A stretch of DNA of 64,000 nucleotides from Paraphysomonas bandaiensis (GCA_965644295.1 CBFFRP010000442.1:62001-126000), one strand, 5' to 3'. Counted from the stretch's first letter, positions 24,497 to 36,807 are shown. Notes: generated by a model not told the origin, from the letters alone. Numbers and translations: made by a program.

Positions 24497-27400
24497 CTAG
24501 TCTTCGAAATCACTACTATCGGATGCCGTTGAAGGATTGCAACCATCTTCGCGATTCAAAATTCCATATTTCGCAGCAACTTTCCTCCAACGACGACAGC
24601 ACTGATCAGCAGTGCGGCGGCCATCCATATACCCTGCAATAACTGCCCAGCTCGCCCTACCATTAGGTGATGCAGAGTTCATCGCCTGGTATGCCTCATA
24701 TAGCATACGGTCCTCGTCAGCTGACCATTGTCCCAACTTCGTCGAACTATCATACGACTTCAGAGCAGTCTTCCACCTATCTCGACACTGACGAGAAGAT
24801 CGGGTCCCATTGAGGTGATCTACAACTCGAGACCAATTCACACCACTCGCCCCTGCACCACCCTGATAAAGCTGCACCGCTTCCCGTAGTTTTTCATCCT
24901 CCTCTATGCTCCATGCACCAGTTCTTGCCCCTGCTTGTTTGCATTTGAGCGAGTAAGTCCAGTGGTGTCGACACTGCTCCGCCGTGCGCTGATGATTCAT
25001 CGCGTCTGCCACTCGAGCCCAGTCCACGGAGGTCGCCCCCTCTCTACTTTCTTCAGCATGAAGTGCTTCGATTAGACGTTGGTCCTCTTCCGCACTCCAG
25101 GCCCCACTCTTAATCTGTGCACCATCCAACTTATGTGGACAGCTGAGCCAACGGCGCCTGCATTGAGATGACGTACGAGATCCCCCCATAAGACGAGACA
25201 CTGCGGCGAATGATATCGACTCTGATCCCGGATTCTTCTCCTGTAAACTTTTAACCGCGGCTAACAGCTGGGCATCCTCATCAGCATCCCAGACGCCTAC
25301 TCTTACCCCTGTACCCCTGTGCTTCAGATTGCTGCTCCAACGGTGCCGGCATTGCTGCTTACTCCGCTGACCACCCATCATACTCACAACCTTGTTCCAG
25401 TCGATATTGGGAAGCCCGTGTATCTGGGAGTTGGCATCTGACCCAACCTCGTCGAAATGCGATTCCACTGCTTCCATCAATCTCGCGTCTTCCTCAGCAT
25501 CCCATGCTCCCGTTTTGAATGAACCAGGTGCGGGACTGTCCCGGGACCAATGATCGCGACACTCCGTTGCGGTGCGCAGCCCACCCATCAGTGAACTCAC
25601 ATGATTCCAATCAACCTCACCATCAGCCCTACGCGATTCCTCAGCTGCGTCCATCAGCTTCTCCTCCTAACCATATATCACCTTTATACACAATGGAGTG
25701 CAAGGACACAATACATACCTCCTCTCGTGACCACGCTGCTCCCGACTCTGCTATAACAATGGGTCCTCCAGATATTCCATGTTGTGTAGATGAGTCATCA
25801 TGACCAGGAATTGAACCCGATGTCTCAGCAATAGTAAATGCTGTACCGTGATTTAGTTGCTGTGTCGGTTCTAGTGTAGCCACTGGACGCGCCTCCGCCG
25901 CTGCTGCTGCATCAAGAGCAGCCTGCCATCGCATGCTACATTGATCCGCTGTCCGTCCTCCACCAACGTGGCTAGCTACTCCTTCCCAATTCACAAATCC
26001 GCGACCACCTGAGCCGTCCCCTTCAACAGGAGGCGTAAAAAAAAGACTCACGGCACCGTGGTAGAGTCGTTCGTCCTCCTCCACTGACCATTCCCGTTCA
26101 GCTTGTGCTACAGGGGGGGGCGCAGTGGCCAAAGTAAGCGCAGCATCATGCACTCTCACGATCCCTCTCCATCTTCGGCGGCACTGATCTACAGTCCTAT
26201 TCCCACCGAGCATATCCACCACCGCTAACCAATCTATGGATTTATACATGTACCCACTCGAGCTTTGCTTCGTCTGGTCCCCACTACAGGCTTTCACAGC
26301 TTCAGCGAGCTTCACCTCCTCCTCTTGAGTCCAACCCCCTGACTTCATCTCCCCTTTAATTTTGCTGCGGTATCTGAGGGAGTTCCGCCAGTGCAGCCGG
26401 CATTGCGTGGCATTCCGCTCGCCTTTCATGCTAGCACACACTTGATTCCAGTCAACTGACCCATCCTTGTTACGATACTGCTGTACAGCCTCCACCATAT
26501 GCGCGTCCTCCTCAGCTGTCCATGTGCCTGAGCGATGCTGTCCGGAGCCTGAATCCGACCCAAGTGATTTCATATACCGCCATCGGGCTTCACACTGATG
26601 TGCCGATCGGCCGCCCCCCATCTCACGTGATACGGCCTCCCAGTCTCTTTCTTCTTCCTCATCACTATCACTGCAATCACTGTCCCCTTCACTGTCACTG
26701 TCTTGGCAACTGTCGTCAGTCTTCTCACTTTTAACTGCTCTCGTGTCAAATTCCATTCCAATCTGTTCACCGTCCCCATCCCCTTTCCGATCAGCTTCTT
26801 TATTCTCCTCCTCTCGTTTCCGTTCTGTAGACGAGCATATAGATCGTAGAAGTGAGTCCTATGAATCAGTCATAACAACTTCTAATTTGAATCCATGGCA
26901 GTGCAACACCGAGTTACCTCATCTGCAGACCAGGGACCAAGTCGTAAATCTGGATATTTTACTTTTAATGCTTTGTTCCACCGGTTTTTACACTGGGTAG
27001 TACTTCGGTTGCAGCCAGTGGCCTGTGACACAAGAACCCAATTTATTGTGCCACTTGTGGGGTTCTGCATCTCAAAATCAAGGAGAGCCTTCATGAGAGC
27101 GTCATCCTGACCACAGTCATAACAACAGTAGGTACTCCTATGCACAGCACATACCTCTTCCTTCTGCCAAGGGCCCTGTTGGCAACCCAATGAGCCGCTG
27201 CTAAGCATGCTGCTGTATCTGTGTCTGCACTGGTCGTAGCTGCGGGACCCGCCCAGCAGACAGGAGACCTTCGCCCAGTCAATGCTCCCTCTGTAGCCGG
27301 TCCCTTTAAACTGCTCAACACCCTGAAGCAGCAGCCGGTCCTCCTCTGCCGTCCAGAATTTGCTCTTGCGTTGATTCTGCAGATACATCCACCTCTTCTG

Positions 27401-27735
27401 ACAGTCCACTTCACTGACAAGACCCTCTCGACACACAGCAGACACACTCTCACCGACACTCTTCCAGTCGATAAGTGCGATATCGGAGGGGGCCATGCTG
27501 CCGATAGCATTGAGAAGGGCTTTATCCTGTCGAGAGCTTAGTGACGAGTGGGAGTAGCACGTACATATATAACCATGTAGATACACAGGTACACATATGG
27601 GCAGGTACATCTCTATCTCTCATATACCATACCTCTTCTGCGGAAAATGCTCGAACTTTCTCCATCATCGATACCCCACTCGATACAGACGAAGTGTCCG
27701 TGCTGGACACCGCCTGTGTAGCACTACTAGACGCT
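24497..27735 (-). CDS. Multi-repeat Myb/SANT DNA-binding protein (13 Myb repeats, SNAPC4-like)
   Basis: Exons on the minus strand: 27633-27735 (5' end uncertain), 27155-27526, 26918-27106, 25719-26858 and 24497-25666, about 990 residues. Thirteen consecutive Myb-type repeats are visible, each with a W-x-x-EED...L element, an IDW-x-x-V helix, a GG-x-R turn and an xQCxxRW recognition helix, for example VDWNQVCASMKGERNATQCRLHW. This xQC variant is the type in SNAPC4, the largest subunit of the snRNA-activating complex, which has 4.5 repeats. So nucleic-acid binding in the nucleus is likely, with an unusually long tandem array. An acidic Ser/Asp linker occurs after repeat 3. Four introns fall in phase 0 at the same point of a repeat, right after (A/R/K)-EE or DE. 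The start is unclear: an upstream ATG at 27886 needs a GTTCGT donor to join in frame, or translation starts at the ATG pair near 27671. Confidence 0.85.
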
Positions 27736-28349
27736 CTGTGTAACAATGAGACGATTACAAACAAAAATAATATACGAACTCGGCACTTTCACTTCGACTT
27801 TCATTCGAAGATAAGCGAATTTTCTTCGAATTCGCTAATGAGATGACTTCATTATCCCAGGTCCTCTTGTTCGTGAACGAGGACATAATATGACTGATCC
27901 AGACAGAGATGTAGTGTGTCCTGTGGTGCGGGTTGTGGTTTATGACACACGCCACGCCTGCAACCTCGACCTACTCAGCACTATACGGTACATACTACTC
28001 TATGTGTATACATACATACAGTACACACACACCCACACTGCTGCACACAACTACCATACAGCAGAACCCACACACCACACACACCACTCAACAATACTGG
28101 AATACAAATACCGAAATACAACACAGTGCACTGTGGTAGGTATACCATGGTATACATAGGTATACGGCGTATATCGGATATCTCGCTCCATGCAAAGCGG
28201 ATCTTACTGCAGCGAAACCCAAGCAACTCATTAACAGACTAGCGCAGCACACCGCGACATATTTACATAACCCACCCCCGTGTTGTTCTGCGTGTGGACT
28301 GCAACTGAGATGATCCCCTCAAGGTAAGGGTGTGGTTCCGCGTGTTGTT

Positions 28350-29915
28350 ATGCCAGAATCCAGTCCTCCAGACCCCAAACATCGCAATCAATCTCAACAA
28401 GAGGCTATGGTCAAATCACAGACTATCGATGATGTGCTTGACGATATCGGGCTCTCAAAATTTCATTATATAACTTTTATTTTTTGTGGTTTGAGGTAAC
28501 TGAAAGTGTCGATACAGCATCACTTCATTTATTTTGTCTGCAGTTTTATGGGCATGGCAACTGAAATATTTCTCATGTCGTATTTATCGGAATGTCTTAC
28601 TCAGAATTGGGATCTGACCAGTTCTGAAGAGGCATCTTTGTCTTCAGTTGTTTTTGCTGGTCAGATATTCGGAGCCGTTCTGTGGGGAACCATTGGCGAT
28701 ATCTGTGGCCGCAAAAAGGCATTACTCTATTCTCAGTTGGCAACAGTGGTGAGTGGCTTCGCGACCCAGCTCTCACCGAACTACGTTATACTGACTGTGA
28801 TGCGATTCATTGTGGGTGTGGGTACGGGTGGTCTTATGCTTCCCATCAACTACCTTGCAGAGCTATGTCCCGCGAAGTCCCGTGGCGTTCTGGTATCCTC
28901 CGTTGGTTTCTTTTGGGCGGCTGGCAATATCTACGTTGCTTTATTTGCGTGGGTTTCGCTTCCAACTGATGAATACAGAGGTTGGCGAACACTATCATTC
29001 GTTTGCATGGTACCAATTGCAATGGCTGCGATATGCTCCTTTTATTTCCCGGAAAGTCCCCGTTGGCTGCTGTCTCGTGGACGAGACGGGGAAGCAGTTA
29101 ACGTGCTAAAAGGGATAGCTCAATTGGCGGGTAGTCAACTCGAGCCCTTCAAGTTGGTGGGGGTCATTCCCGGAGGGCAGGAGCGAACACTTGAGAGTGC
29201 CTCTTTGTGGGACCTCTTAGGGCGAGAGTACTGGAACACTAATATCAGAGTATGGATAATATGGTCGTGTGTTGGGTTTAGTTACTACGGCCTAGTTCTT
29301 TTTCTGACACGGGTGTTCGAGAAAGATGACAATGATGATGATGATGATATTTCAGGTAGCAATAGGTGCAAATTCAAGTTCCTGTCTATGTTCATCAGTG
29401 CACTAGCTGAGATCCCTGCAGCTGCTGCCCCACTTGTACTGCTTCATCGATTTGGGCGCAATACACTGCAATCATTTTTTTGTGTGTTGGGGGCACTATC
29501 TTGTATTTGTCTGGGTGTGACACGGAGGGATGCTGGTCGAACATTGTTCGCATTTGTCGGGCGGGCTGTGCTGCGGTCTGCTTTCAATGTGGCAATTGTA
29601 GCTGTGACCGAATTGTATCCTACGCATATGCGCACATTCGCAGCTTGCATGGCAGTATTCATGTCTCGTCTGGGTGCCTTTTTGTCCCCCTATCTGGTGC
29701 TTCGTGATGATGTGTCTGTACTACAAAGCTCATTTGGACTCGCGACTACTTCTCTTGTCATGGGTGCTGTTGCCTTTATGACTCCTGACACTAGAGACAT
29801 GCACCTGGATGAACGTATATCTGAAGTAGATATAAAGGAGCGTTTCAGTAGTATGTCTTTTAGTCGTAACAGTATGGATGTGGGCCTCGTTATTAGAAAC
29901 CCTATTTCAACGTAA
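28350..29915 (+). CDS. SVOP/SV2-like major facilitator superfamily transporter
   Basis: Two exons, 28350-28495 and 28544-29915, phase 2, 48-bp intron, 505 residues. The start of the family domain, IDDVLDDIGLSKF followed by FIFCGLSFMGMATEI, spans the junction and matches the VEE--E-IGFGRFQ...GL--M-DA-E opening of SVOP and SV2 proteins. Later motifs are GDICGRKKALL (between helices 2 and 3), RFIVGVGTGG, AELCPAKSRG and PESPRWLLSRGR (after helix 6), all MFS sugar/organic-cation porter signatures. Twelve hydrophobic helices can be counted. An Asp-rich stretch sits in the loop before helix 8. Such proteins move small organic solutes across the plasma membrane or vesicle membranes; the substrate is unknown. 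The ATG at 28350 is chosen because exon 1 holds the conserved N-terminal motif. Head to head with the Myb gene. Confidence 0.85.
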
Positions 29916-31968
29916 AGTACGGAATCTGAAAGAAAATTGTCATTTCTGGTAGTTGCCAATCTAGACTATGAATATGTATATTTTCAGTTATTACAATGTT
30001 TTATGCATATGTAGTTGTATATATGATATGATGGGTGTTAGTTGGGTGAACTATCAATACTAAGAAATATCCTATCACCTTTTTAATAAGCGCAACGATG
30101 TCATTCTTATAATAACAGTGTTCAGCTGTGGTCTCTTATCGTAAGTGTAATTGTTGAAAATTGCTCCAGAGGGATATGTGTACTAGCAAGTCATTTGCTT
30201 CCCCACGTGTTGCGTAAGAGTTATGATACAACGTATAGATTTCATAATGAACTTATCCCCAATTCCTTTGTCTTGAAATGTCACTGTTTAACCGGTAGTT
30301 CGTTTCATCAAAAAATCATATCATCTCCGGAAAAGTATAGCATTTTAATACCCCGGAGGTTATACACAACCACAATTATTACAACACCCAACACCCGCCA
30401 ACCTCGATAAACTTCGGCCTTACTAAACGTGACATAATGAGTGTAAGCTGCTATTACTATGGCATAAGCGAAGCAGTCCCTTGTACAGAAATGTCCTAGT
30501 TTTAAAAATTCCTTCGCAGGGATTATTAGAATTTAGTATGTGTGTAACTTCAAGACAATGTACGAGAATACAGTGAAATATGGTGATGTACAAATGCTGT
30601 GATGATACTGAGAAACTGAAATAGTTTGATCTTTCAAGATATATTTGGTAACGAGAGGTTTACATATGTAGGAGATTATGCGTGGAAAAAATGAGATTGT
30701 GTTGTTTGTCACAATTCGTGTAAACGATATTAATTAATCTATCTATAGTCTAACGACAAATTCTCTCTGAGATCTACTAGTTAAGAATGAGCTATTTCCA
30801 ACAGGGATGATGGAGCTTTCAGCTAGTAGCTCGACACCAGCAGCTGGGTATTTGCAATATCATATGTATTATTCTTTGATAATTACTTCATATATTATAC
30901 AGATGACGGAGAAGCACAGGTGGTATACGGTATACATTATCTTCACCAAAAAAGTAGCAACACTGGCAGAATAGAAAATTAGATTACTTTTAGAGATATA
31001 AGATAAATGCGCCAAAACTGTTGAAAAAAGAAACCCAAAATTTAATAACGGGTAGCAATATAATTTAACGTAACATTAAAAAAAAGTGCTGTCCTATAGT
31101 TATATTTAACCACGGGCAATAAGGAGTCTATATCGTCCCGCGCTCAAAATTGTAGCTTATCCTCATGACGTTGAAAAGTTAATATTAGATTGTATAGCTA
31201 TTTGTAGCATGCTTGCTGTATTAAGAAATAGATGTTCCTTGATTAACATTAATAACACAAATGAGAACTCATATAGTTTCAAATGAATGATATGTATACT
31301 GTAAGTGTGATGATAAATGTAAACAGTTGAAGATAAAAGAGAGGCTTCTTATTGACTTATAATTAGCATCATCATCACATTTATATACAGCAGGCTTTAC
31401 CTCTGCAAGTGCACCTGATCGAAAGATGTGTGTATGATACGAAACACACAATATCCTAAGAAGCATGATATGGCTCCAACCCTGAAAGAACTGGGTGCCA
31501 CTGCTCCTAACCACCTATATAGCATCAGATATGGTACTTAAACTCTCCTGTAATATTCTTGAAGTTGTTTCGAAGTCCTGGATATGAAGACAGATCACTT
31601 GCACTGACCTCATTATGATCTTCTACAGCAGTCGAAGGATGGAATATAACCTGGAGTGTTAGATGATCTGCTCTTGATATTTCTCTATAATTGTGTACTA
31701 TAATGAAATCACGTACATTCGACTGTCATTATCATAATGAAGATAGAAGTGAGCTTCTGTTCAACCGAATATTGAAGTTGAATGTCTATATTTGCCCGGT
31801 GCTGATATGAGCGCCCTGTTGAGCCCAAATCAGGTAAAAAAAAGCATTTTTTGAGACAAAATGGGGATAATAGTATATATATTTCGCAGCAGGCAAATTA
31901 TATTATTACTCGTGTTTATTTGTATTCATCGAAATAATTCTATTTTACCAAATGCTACCATACCCTAC
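29916..31968. other. 2-kb convergent intergenic region without recognised gene
   Basis: Between the 3' ends of the transporter and glycosyltransferase genes. It is AT-rich with only short random open frames. A GGTATACGGTATAC palindrome lies near 30930. A short minus-strand frame near 31270-31514 has no recognisable motif. No element with a copy elsewhere in the window was found. Confidence 0.5.
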
Positions 31969-33375
31969 TTATAATTCAGAATATTTCTTATTTTGTTGTC
32001 GACTCTGTCGCCAATGTAAATATTGAAAAATTCGATCTAATTCTGGAAAAATAGCTTTCCCGAATGCTTCATATGAGTATTGTTGTACCATTTCCTGTCT
32101 AGCCACGAGTCCTTTCCTCATCACCTCCTCTGGATGTAATAGAACGTGTCGCATGAGAAATTGAAGGTGTGCGAGAGATGGTTCTGCCCACTTATGGCCC
32201 GTCCACCCTTGCGCATCTACCAGGCCTTCTACAGCAAGCGGATACCCGTTCCGCTCCGTTAAATATCCAGTTACCCCACTCCAATTGGTGGCAATCACAG
32301 GAGTACCACACGCCATGCTCTCCACGTGAGGGCGACCCCATCCCTCTCCTCTGGAGGGAATAACTAGAACCCCTGAGGCCCTGTACAGTGCTGGCATAGT
32401 TGCTTGAGGTACCTCTGATAGAAGGACTATGCGACGTAGTAACTGCTCTGCAGAACCAGAAGTGAGAAATCCTTCTCTACGCAAAAAATCCTCTGCTTCG
32501 CGTCTGAACTCGGTCGTGGAATGATAAGCGCTGGTCACGACCACCAATAGTACCTCCTCATATGAATCAAGCCCTGAAGTGAATTCGTTAAAGAAAGCTC
32601 GAAGGAGTATATGAACTCCTTTGCGATGCTCCCATTTCCCCACAAAAAGAAAAGTAAAAGTACCCGAAGTAATTACAGGAATTTGGTCAGCCGGAAGCAA
32701 TACATCGAGAACGTGCCCAATAGAATGTCCGGCCCGATGGCGTGTACCAGAATTGCTATCTGGAGAGAAAAACGTCGTGTCAACAGGTTCGGGAACTACA
32801 ACCACTTTGGTAGCATTCACTCCACTCTTAATAAAGGCATCCGCCGAAAATAACGTAGGGACCCATACTTCATCCATGGTATTGAGTCTATCCTGCCAAC
32901 CAGTAGGAATTCGATCTGTCTCAAACATCGTGCGCCCAATTTTATACTTTGCGTTGGCAGGAGGGCATCTTGAGGTATGATAGTGAGGGAATGGAGCATG
33001 CCACGCACCGGGCTCTGAATGACATACTACAACTTCATTAGAAACTGGAGCAATATTCCGCAGTCGCTGTAGCATTGATGCGTCCCCGCTGTCCATATTC
33101 TGGACAAACTTTTCATTGAAAGAATCGCCATGTTGAACAATCCTCAATGAGGTCACGTTAGATAACACATGAGCGAAAGATATCGCCTCAGAGGAGTAAC
33201 CTCCGCCAGAGAAGAACGGAGCGAACCATGCCAGGGCTTGTTTGTGGCTATGGCTGTGGTCATGGATGTGTTGAGGAGTCGCAGCAGAGCAGATGGGAAT
33301 AACAACTGCACATATACACGATAAGAGTATCATCACAATCAACTGACGCCTGATGACTGCTGTACACCGGCACAT
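31969..33375 (-). CDS. GT4-family glycosyltransferase with signal sequence
   Basis: Single exon, 468 residues from the ATG at 33375; upstream in-frame codons lack ATG. Residues about 10-32 form a signal peptide or anchor (LIVMILLSCICAVVIP). The catalytic part is GT-B fold: the N-terminal domain begins ALAWFAPFFSGGGYSSEA, the interdomain segment is DEVWVPTLFSADAF...VVVVPEPVDTTFF, and the C-terminal GT4 domain has FLFVGKWEHRKGVHILLRAF and GEGWGRPHVESMACGTPVIA. The last contains the E-x7-E sugar-nucleotide-binding motif of retaining family 4 transferases. This suggests a luminal enzyme adding sugar from a nucleotide donor to a glycan or protein. Neither donor nor acceptor can be told. It is intronless, unlike most neighbours. 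Head to head with 33820-34323. Confidence 0.83.
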   Translation of the reverse strand: MCRCTAVIRRQLIVMILLSCICAVVIPICSAATPQHIHDHSHSHKQALAWFAPFFSGGGYSSEAISFAHVLSNVTSLRIVQHGDSFNEKFVQNMDSGDASMLQRLRNIAPVSNEVVVCHSEPGAWHAPFPHYHTSRCPPANAKYKIGRTMFETDRIPTGWQDRLNTMDEVWVPTLFSADAFIKSGVNATKVVVVPEPVDTTFFSPDSNSGTRHRAGHSIGHVLDVLLPADQIPVITSGTFTFLFVGKWEHRKGVHILLRAFFNEFTSGLDSYEEVLLVVVTSAYHSTTEFRREAEDFLRREGFLTSGSAEQLLRRIVLLSEVPQATMPALYRASGVLVIPSRGEGWGRPHVESMACGTPVIATNWSGVTGYLTERNGYPLAVEGLVDAQGWTGHKWAEPSLAHLQFLMRHVLLHPEEVMRKGLVARQEMVQQYSYEAFGKAIFPELDRIFQYLHWRQSRQQNKKYSEL

Positions 33376-33580
33376 GCACTCAAAGCAAATCAACCCTCCA
33401 GCACCGCAGCATCATGTCGTACGATATCTTCTCATGCTCTAGCATCACATTCATCACATGAGCTCGAGTCACTGAGACATCTAGACATACTGCTGCTGCT
33501 GCTGTATGCACTGTATATAGATGTATACACAGCCTGCTGCTGATGATGTCTACCAGATGTACCTGCATAGTGTATGTATA

Positions 33581-33665
33581 CAGCTGTACCTATGCATCAT
33601 ACTGCTGTACCTATGCATCATACTGCTGTACCTATGCATCATACTGCTGTACCTATGCATCATAC
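33581..33665. repeat. 21-bp minisatellite, four copies
   Basis: Four tandem copies of TGCTGTACCTATGCATCATA(C) in the 444-bp gap between the divergent glycosyltransferase and coiled-coil genes. Each unit carries a TGCTGTA motif. More CTGCTG copies occur at 33490-33545. Confidence 0.93.
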
Positions 33666-33819
33666 AGCACTGGGCGTCGGTTTCAATCATATGACCGTGT
33701 AGTTCACTGCTGCTGCATGACCATACAGCACACTTATTAACGGCGGTCTCTATTGGGTTGTACACTCATTCCTTACACCATCACGTTCTCTTAAGTCCTA
33801 TCATCTGTAGTTTATTATA

Positions 33820-34323
33820 ATGACTGCTGCCCAAGCTCAAGAGGCTCGTGATAGACTCCACGTGCACATGGCGGACATGGTGTCGTTCTTCGAGGAGGGA
33901 GGATGCGAGAAGAAGTCGCTGTCTCTGTTATCATCTGCGCTGGAGTCACATTCTCATTTTGACTTTCTGGAATTAGCAGAAGGCTACAGCAAGTGTATGG
34001 CATTTGTGGACCATGATGCCCTGGCACAAAAACTTGCCACTCTATGGGCAGGAGTTGAACAGTTTTTGCTTCTAGATAAAAAAGCAATCAATCGGAAATT
34101 GCGAGTATTAGAGGAGGACAAGAAGTCAGACCCTGAGGTTATTGCGAAGTTACACGCTAAGAAAGATGCCATTGACCAAGAGTTGGCGAGGGTTCTTATT
34201 CAGATAATTAAGTATAATTTGATCAACTCTGTCCCTGTCAAGCAGTTTTATGACAAGAATTATAATGCAATAGCGGAATATGACAAAAAGAAGGAGAGGG
34301 AAAAAGAACTGTCCGCAAAATGA
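33820..34323 (+). CDS. Small coiled-coil protein of unknown function
   Basis: Single exon encoding 167 residues from an ATG at 33820. The protein is strongly helical and charged: an N-terminal helix (MTAAQAQEARDRLHVHMADM), a middle helix pair, then a Lys/Glu-rich coiled coil (NRKLRVLEEDKKSDPEVIAKL) and a C-terminal Lys/Glu tail ending KEREKELSAK. There is no signal peptide or membrane segment and I recognise no family. The clean frame, gene-like base composition against its AT-rich flanks and the position opposite a divergent gene support a real gene. The following 34324-35019 is AT-rich. Part of it (about 34630-34810) resembles 53390-53540 and may be a decayed LTR. Confidence 0.72.
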   Translation: MTAAQAQEARDRLHVHMADMVSFFEEGGCEKKSLSLLSSALESHSHFDFLELAEGYSKCMAFVDHDALAQKLATLWAGVEQFLLLDKKAINRKLRVLEEDKKSDPEVIAKLHAKKDAIDQELARVLIQIIKYNLINSVPVKQFYDKNYNAIAEYDKKKEREKELSAK

Positions 34324-35019
34324 GTTGAGTGTATGTGAATAGTAACTTGTTAGGTATTTTAATTTGAGTGGTGTGATATGTGCTAACGTATAATCATTTA
34401 TGGTACTCCTCTGCCTGTATGCTTCTACGTATTACCTTATGAACCTGCATTGAGATATCTATTTGTCATGATCGCTGGGTATTACCGCATAACCTATTTC
34501 CATACTTATCAGGGAAATTTGATGGATAGTGTAAATTAAACAACTGAACTTTAAACTTACTCAATAAAGATCAATTAATAAACAATTGCGATAGACATCT
34601 CTCTTCATTTATGTCCTAACTGCTGTGTGTTGAGTATTGCTATTTTGAGCAATTAAAAGTTGTATCCCAGTCAATTGAATTATGACAATTAACGACGCAT
34701 GTAATAAGGATATACATCAATTGGATTAGGAAACTGATATACTCTGACTTTATAAGATTGCGATTACCAAAGATACTATGAATTTGATTGGCAGTAGAGA
34801 TAGAGACTGTTAGAATTGAACATTACACTGAAGTTAACCTTACCACACGCGAACTTTACATCTGCTTTGTTGCACACAACGACACAGCGTATTTTCATGG
34901 AAAAACTATAATTATTAATCTCAACAATTCACAACATATTCATGCATGTAACACCTAGTTAACATCTGTTCTCAGAAACATCTGCTTATCATATGATCAC
35001 CAGTCACTCTTAGTGAATT

Positions 35020-35460
35020 TCTTATTACTAGTAATAGGCGTTTAAGATTTAACAGTCCGAACGTCCGAACGTTCGAACTAGTGTAGCAAACAATTTAACC
35101 AAGTAGTGCTTCATACTGATCTACGATATACACTAATAAATTCTACGAAAGCGACTTGTCCGCCACGGTATGTACCAAGGTGCAACCACCTTCGCTCTAT
35201 CACTCAAAGAAAACGTAGTGAGCAAGTGAGCAAGCAGAATGTTTATATACCTGACATCTGCTGACTTCAGGATTTTTGAGTCCTTAAGGTGAGCAGCCCA
35301 GATGCTTGACTTCAGCAGGCAGCCCAATACCCCGGATGCCCTTGAGGTGGGCCATTCCCCGATGCCTGTTTATTTGTCAAGGACCAAAGACGACTACACA
35401 AGTGACACTTATTAGTGTCTCTTGTACCACACAAACATTGGGCAGAACAATATCTGCTGA
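35020..35460 (-). mobile_element. Retroelement fragment, family B
   Basis: Same layout as 10616-11110: GAATTTCTTATTACTAGTAA end, diverged tail block, then the ATATACCTGACATCTGCTGA and GACTTCAGCAGGCAGCCCAA blocks. These encode on the minus strand GCLLKSSIWAAHLKDSKILK. A GTCCGAACGTTCGAAC palindrome lies at about 35062-35080. Confidence 0.65.
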
Positions 35461-35669
35461 CTGCTGACTATATTTGCGGCTCACTTTACTGTGTCCTGGC
35501 ACTTATCCCCCAGAACACCACGAGAAGGTGCGAGTCCGACAAACATTGATAGAGTTAGCGGTTAGGGGATAGTAATTTCTAACAGATCCGCAAAAACTGT
35601 TGCCAATAGATGCACTAATAACTACAATATTGTTAAGCAATAATAGCATTGCAATTACAATAGTATCAT

Positions 35670-36179
35670 AACCACGAACCCTCCAACTATACCCACAGGA
35701 ATATATCACCGTCCCGCAAAAAACCCTCTGTCCCTCGACAACGGCGTCGTCTCCAGCAACTCTACCTATGCCCGAGGCCCAAACGGTGCACTGAGACAGT
35801 GCCACATTCCAACTCTCCACCCACCTCTCAGCCCACACATCTAGCACTCGGTACACTCAGGAACCTACTACAGAACCCGGTACCTCCACAAAGCCCAGTG
35901 GAAACTCATCCCAAGGGGAGACCCCCTGATCACACGCGCCAGTGAGTCCTGGGACACACGATCATGGCGAACCTCACAAGCAACATTAAGAACGGAAGTG
36001 GTCGCACCTTGGTTCTTGCGGCGACACACAAGCAGCTTCTGTAGCGCTAAATAGTAGGATAATAGAGTTTGTGCTAATTAGTTATGGGTAGAGCTCAAAA
36101 TAGTCTGTCTAGCATCAACTAGCCACTACATTGGTGCAGATTTTTAACGCTTATTGCTAAATAACAAGACTTTCAATAT
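35670..36179 (+). mobile_element. 5'-truncated LINE family A copy
   Basis: Matches the 3' part of the LINE at 23399-24017 (CTATGCCCGAGGCCCAAACG region, CACAAGCAGCTTCTGTAGCG, terminal GCTAAATAACAAGACTTTCA). The left end is approximate. ATAGTAT occurs on both sides and could be the target-site duplication. It sits just beyond a family B fragment. Confidence 0.75.
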
Positions 36180-36225
36180 ATAGTATTATTTTAGCACAAT
36201 TCAGAATTACAATTGGGAAATATTA

Positions 36226-36338
36226 TTCAACCTAGTCAAATTGGTTGAATTACCTAGTCACGCTATTTTTGGTGGAATAACCTAGTCAAAGTAATAAATG
36301 ACTCAACCTAGTCAACTTTGGTATTCAACCTAGTCGTT
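36226..36338. repeat. Spaced repeat of ACCTAGTCA
   Basis: Five copies of ACCTAGTC(A/G), some preceded by TTCA or TCA, lie 15-35 bp apart in about 110 bp immediately downstream of the LINE copy. No open frame is present. Confidence 0.8.
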
Positions 36339-36807
36339 CTTATATCCATTGATTACACACTGTGACTGTCTAAGATACCATCTCACACCACACAATATAT
36401 TAGTGGCTTACAGAGCATCAAAACAAACACTCAAACATAACAATAAGCTCATATATACATATCTACATAACACAGATGTACGTGTATGTCTATCTAGCCT
36501 ATCTGTAGCATGTATGCATATAGCGATGGGTCCCTGTGAGTGTTATGGGGAGGAGGGTCCATGAAGCTGTGGGTATAACTCACTCTATGATCCGCAGGAC
36601 ATCTTGAGATCTTCATATGCTGGGAGTGATGGCGCTCATCTTCCTTCACTTCAGCACTGAATGACTTCGATTGCTGCATTGGCTTTCAGGGGTGCATAAA
36701 TCTCCCTATTTTTAGTCCAACGAAGAAAAAAAGGAGGTTTTCAGGGAACAAACTTCTAAAAGCAGCATCATTGAAGTGGACTGTAGAGCAGCACCAATCA
36801 GAACATC

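Noticed and set aside
33581-33665. CRISPR-like or other spacer-repeat array
   Set aside because: The four 21-bp units are directly tandem with no spacers, and the genome is eukaryotic.
35526-35540. tRNA-like B box GGTGCGAGTCC, also at about 63732
   Set aside because: It resembles a Pol III B box, but no matching A box, cloverleaf or T-run terminator was found, and both copies lie at the edge of family B fragments.
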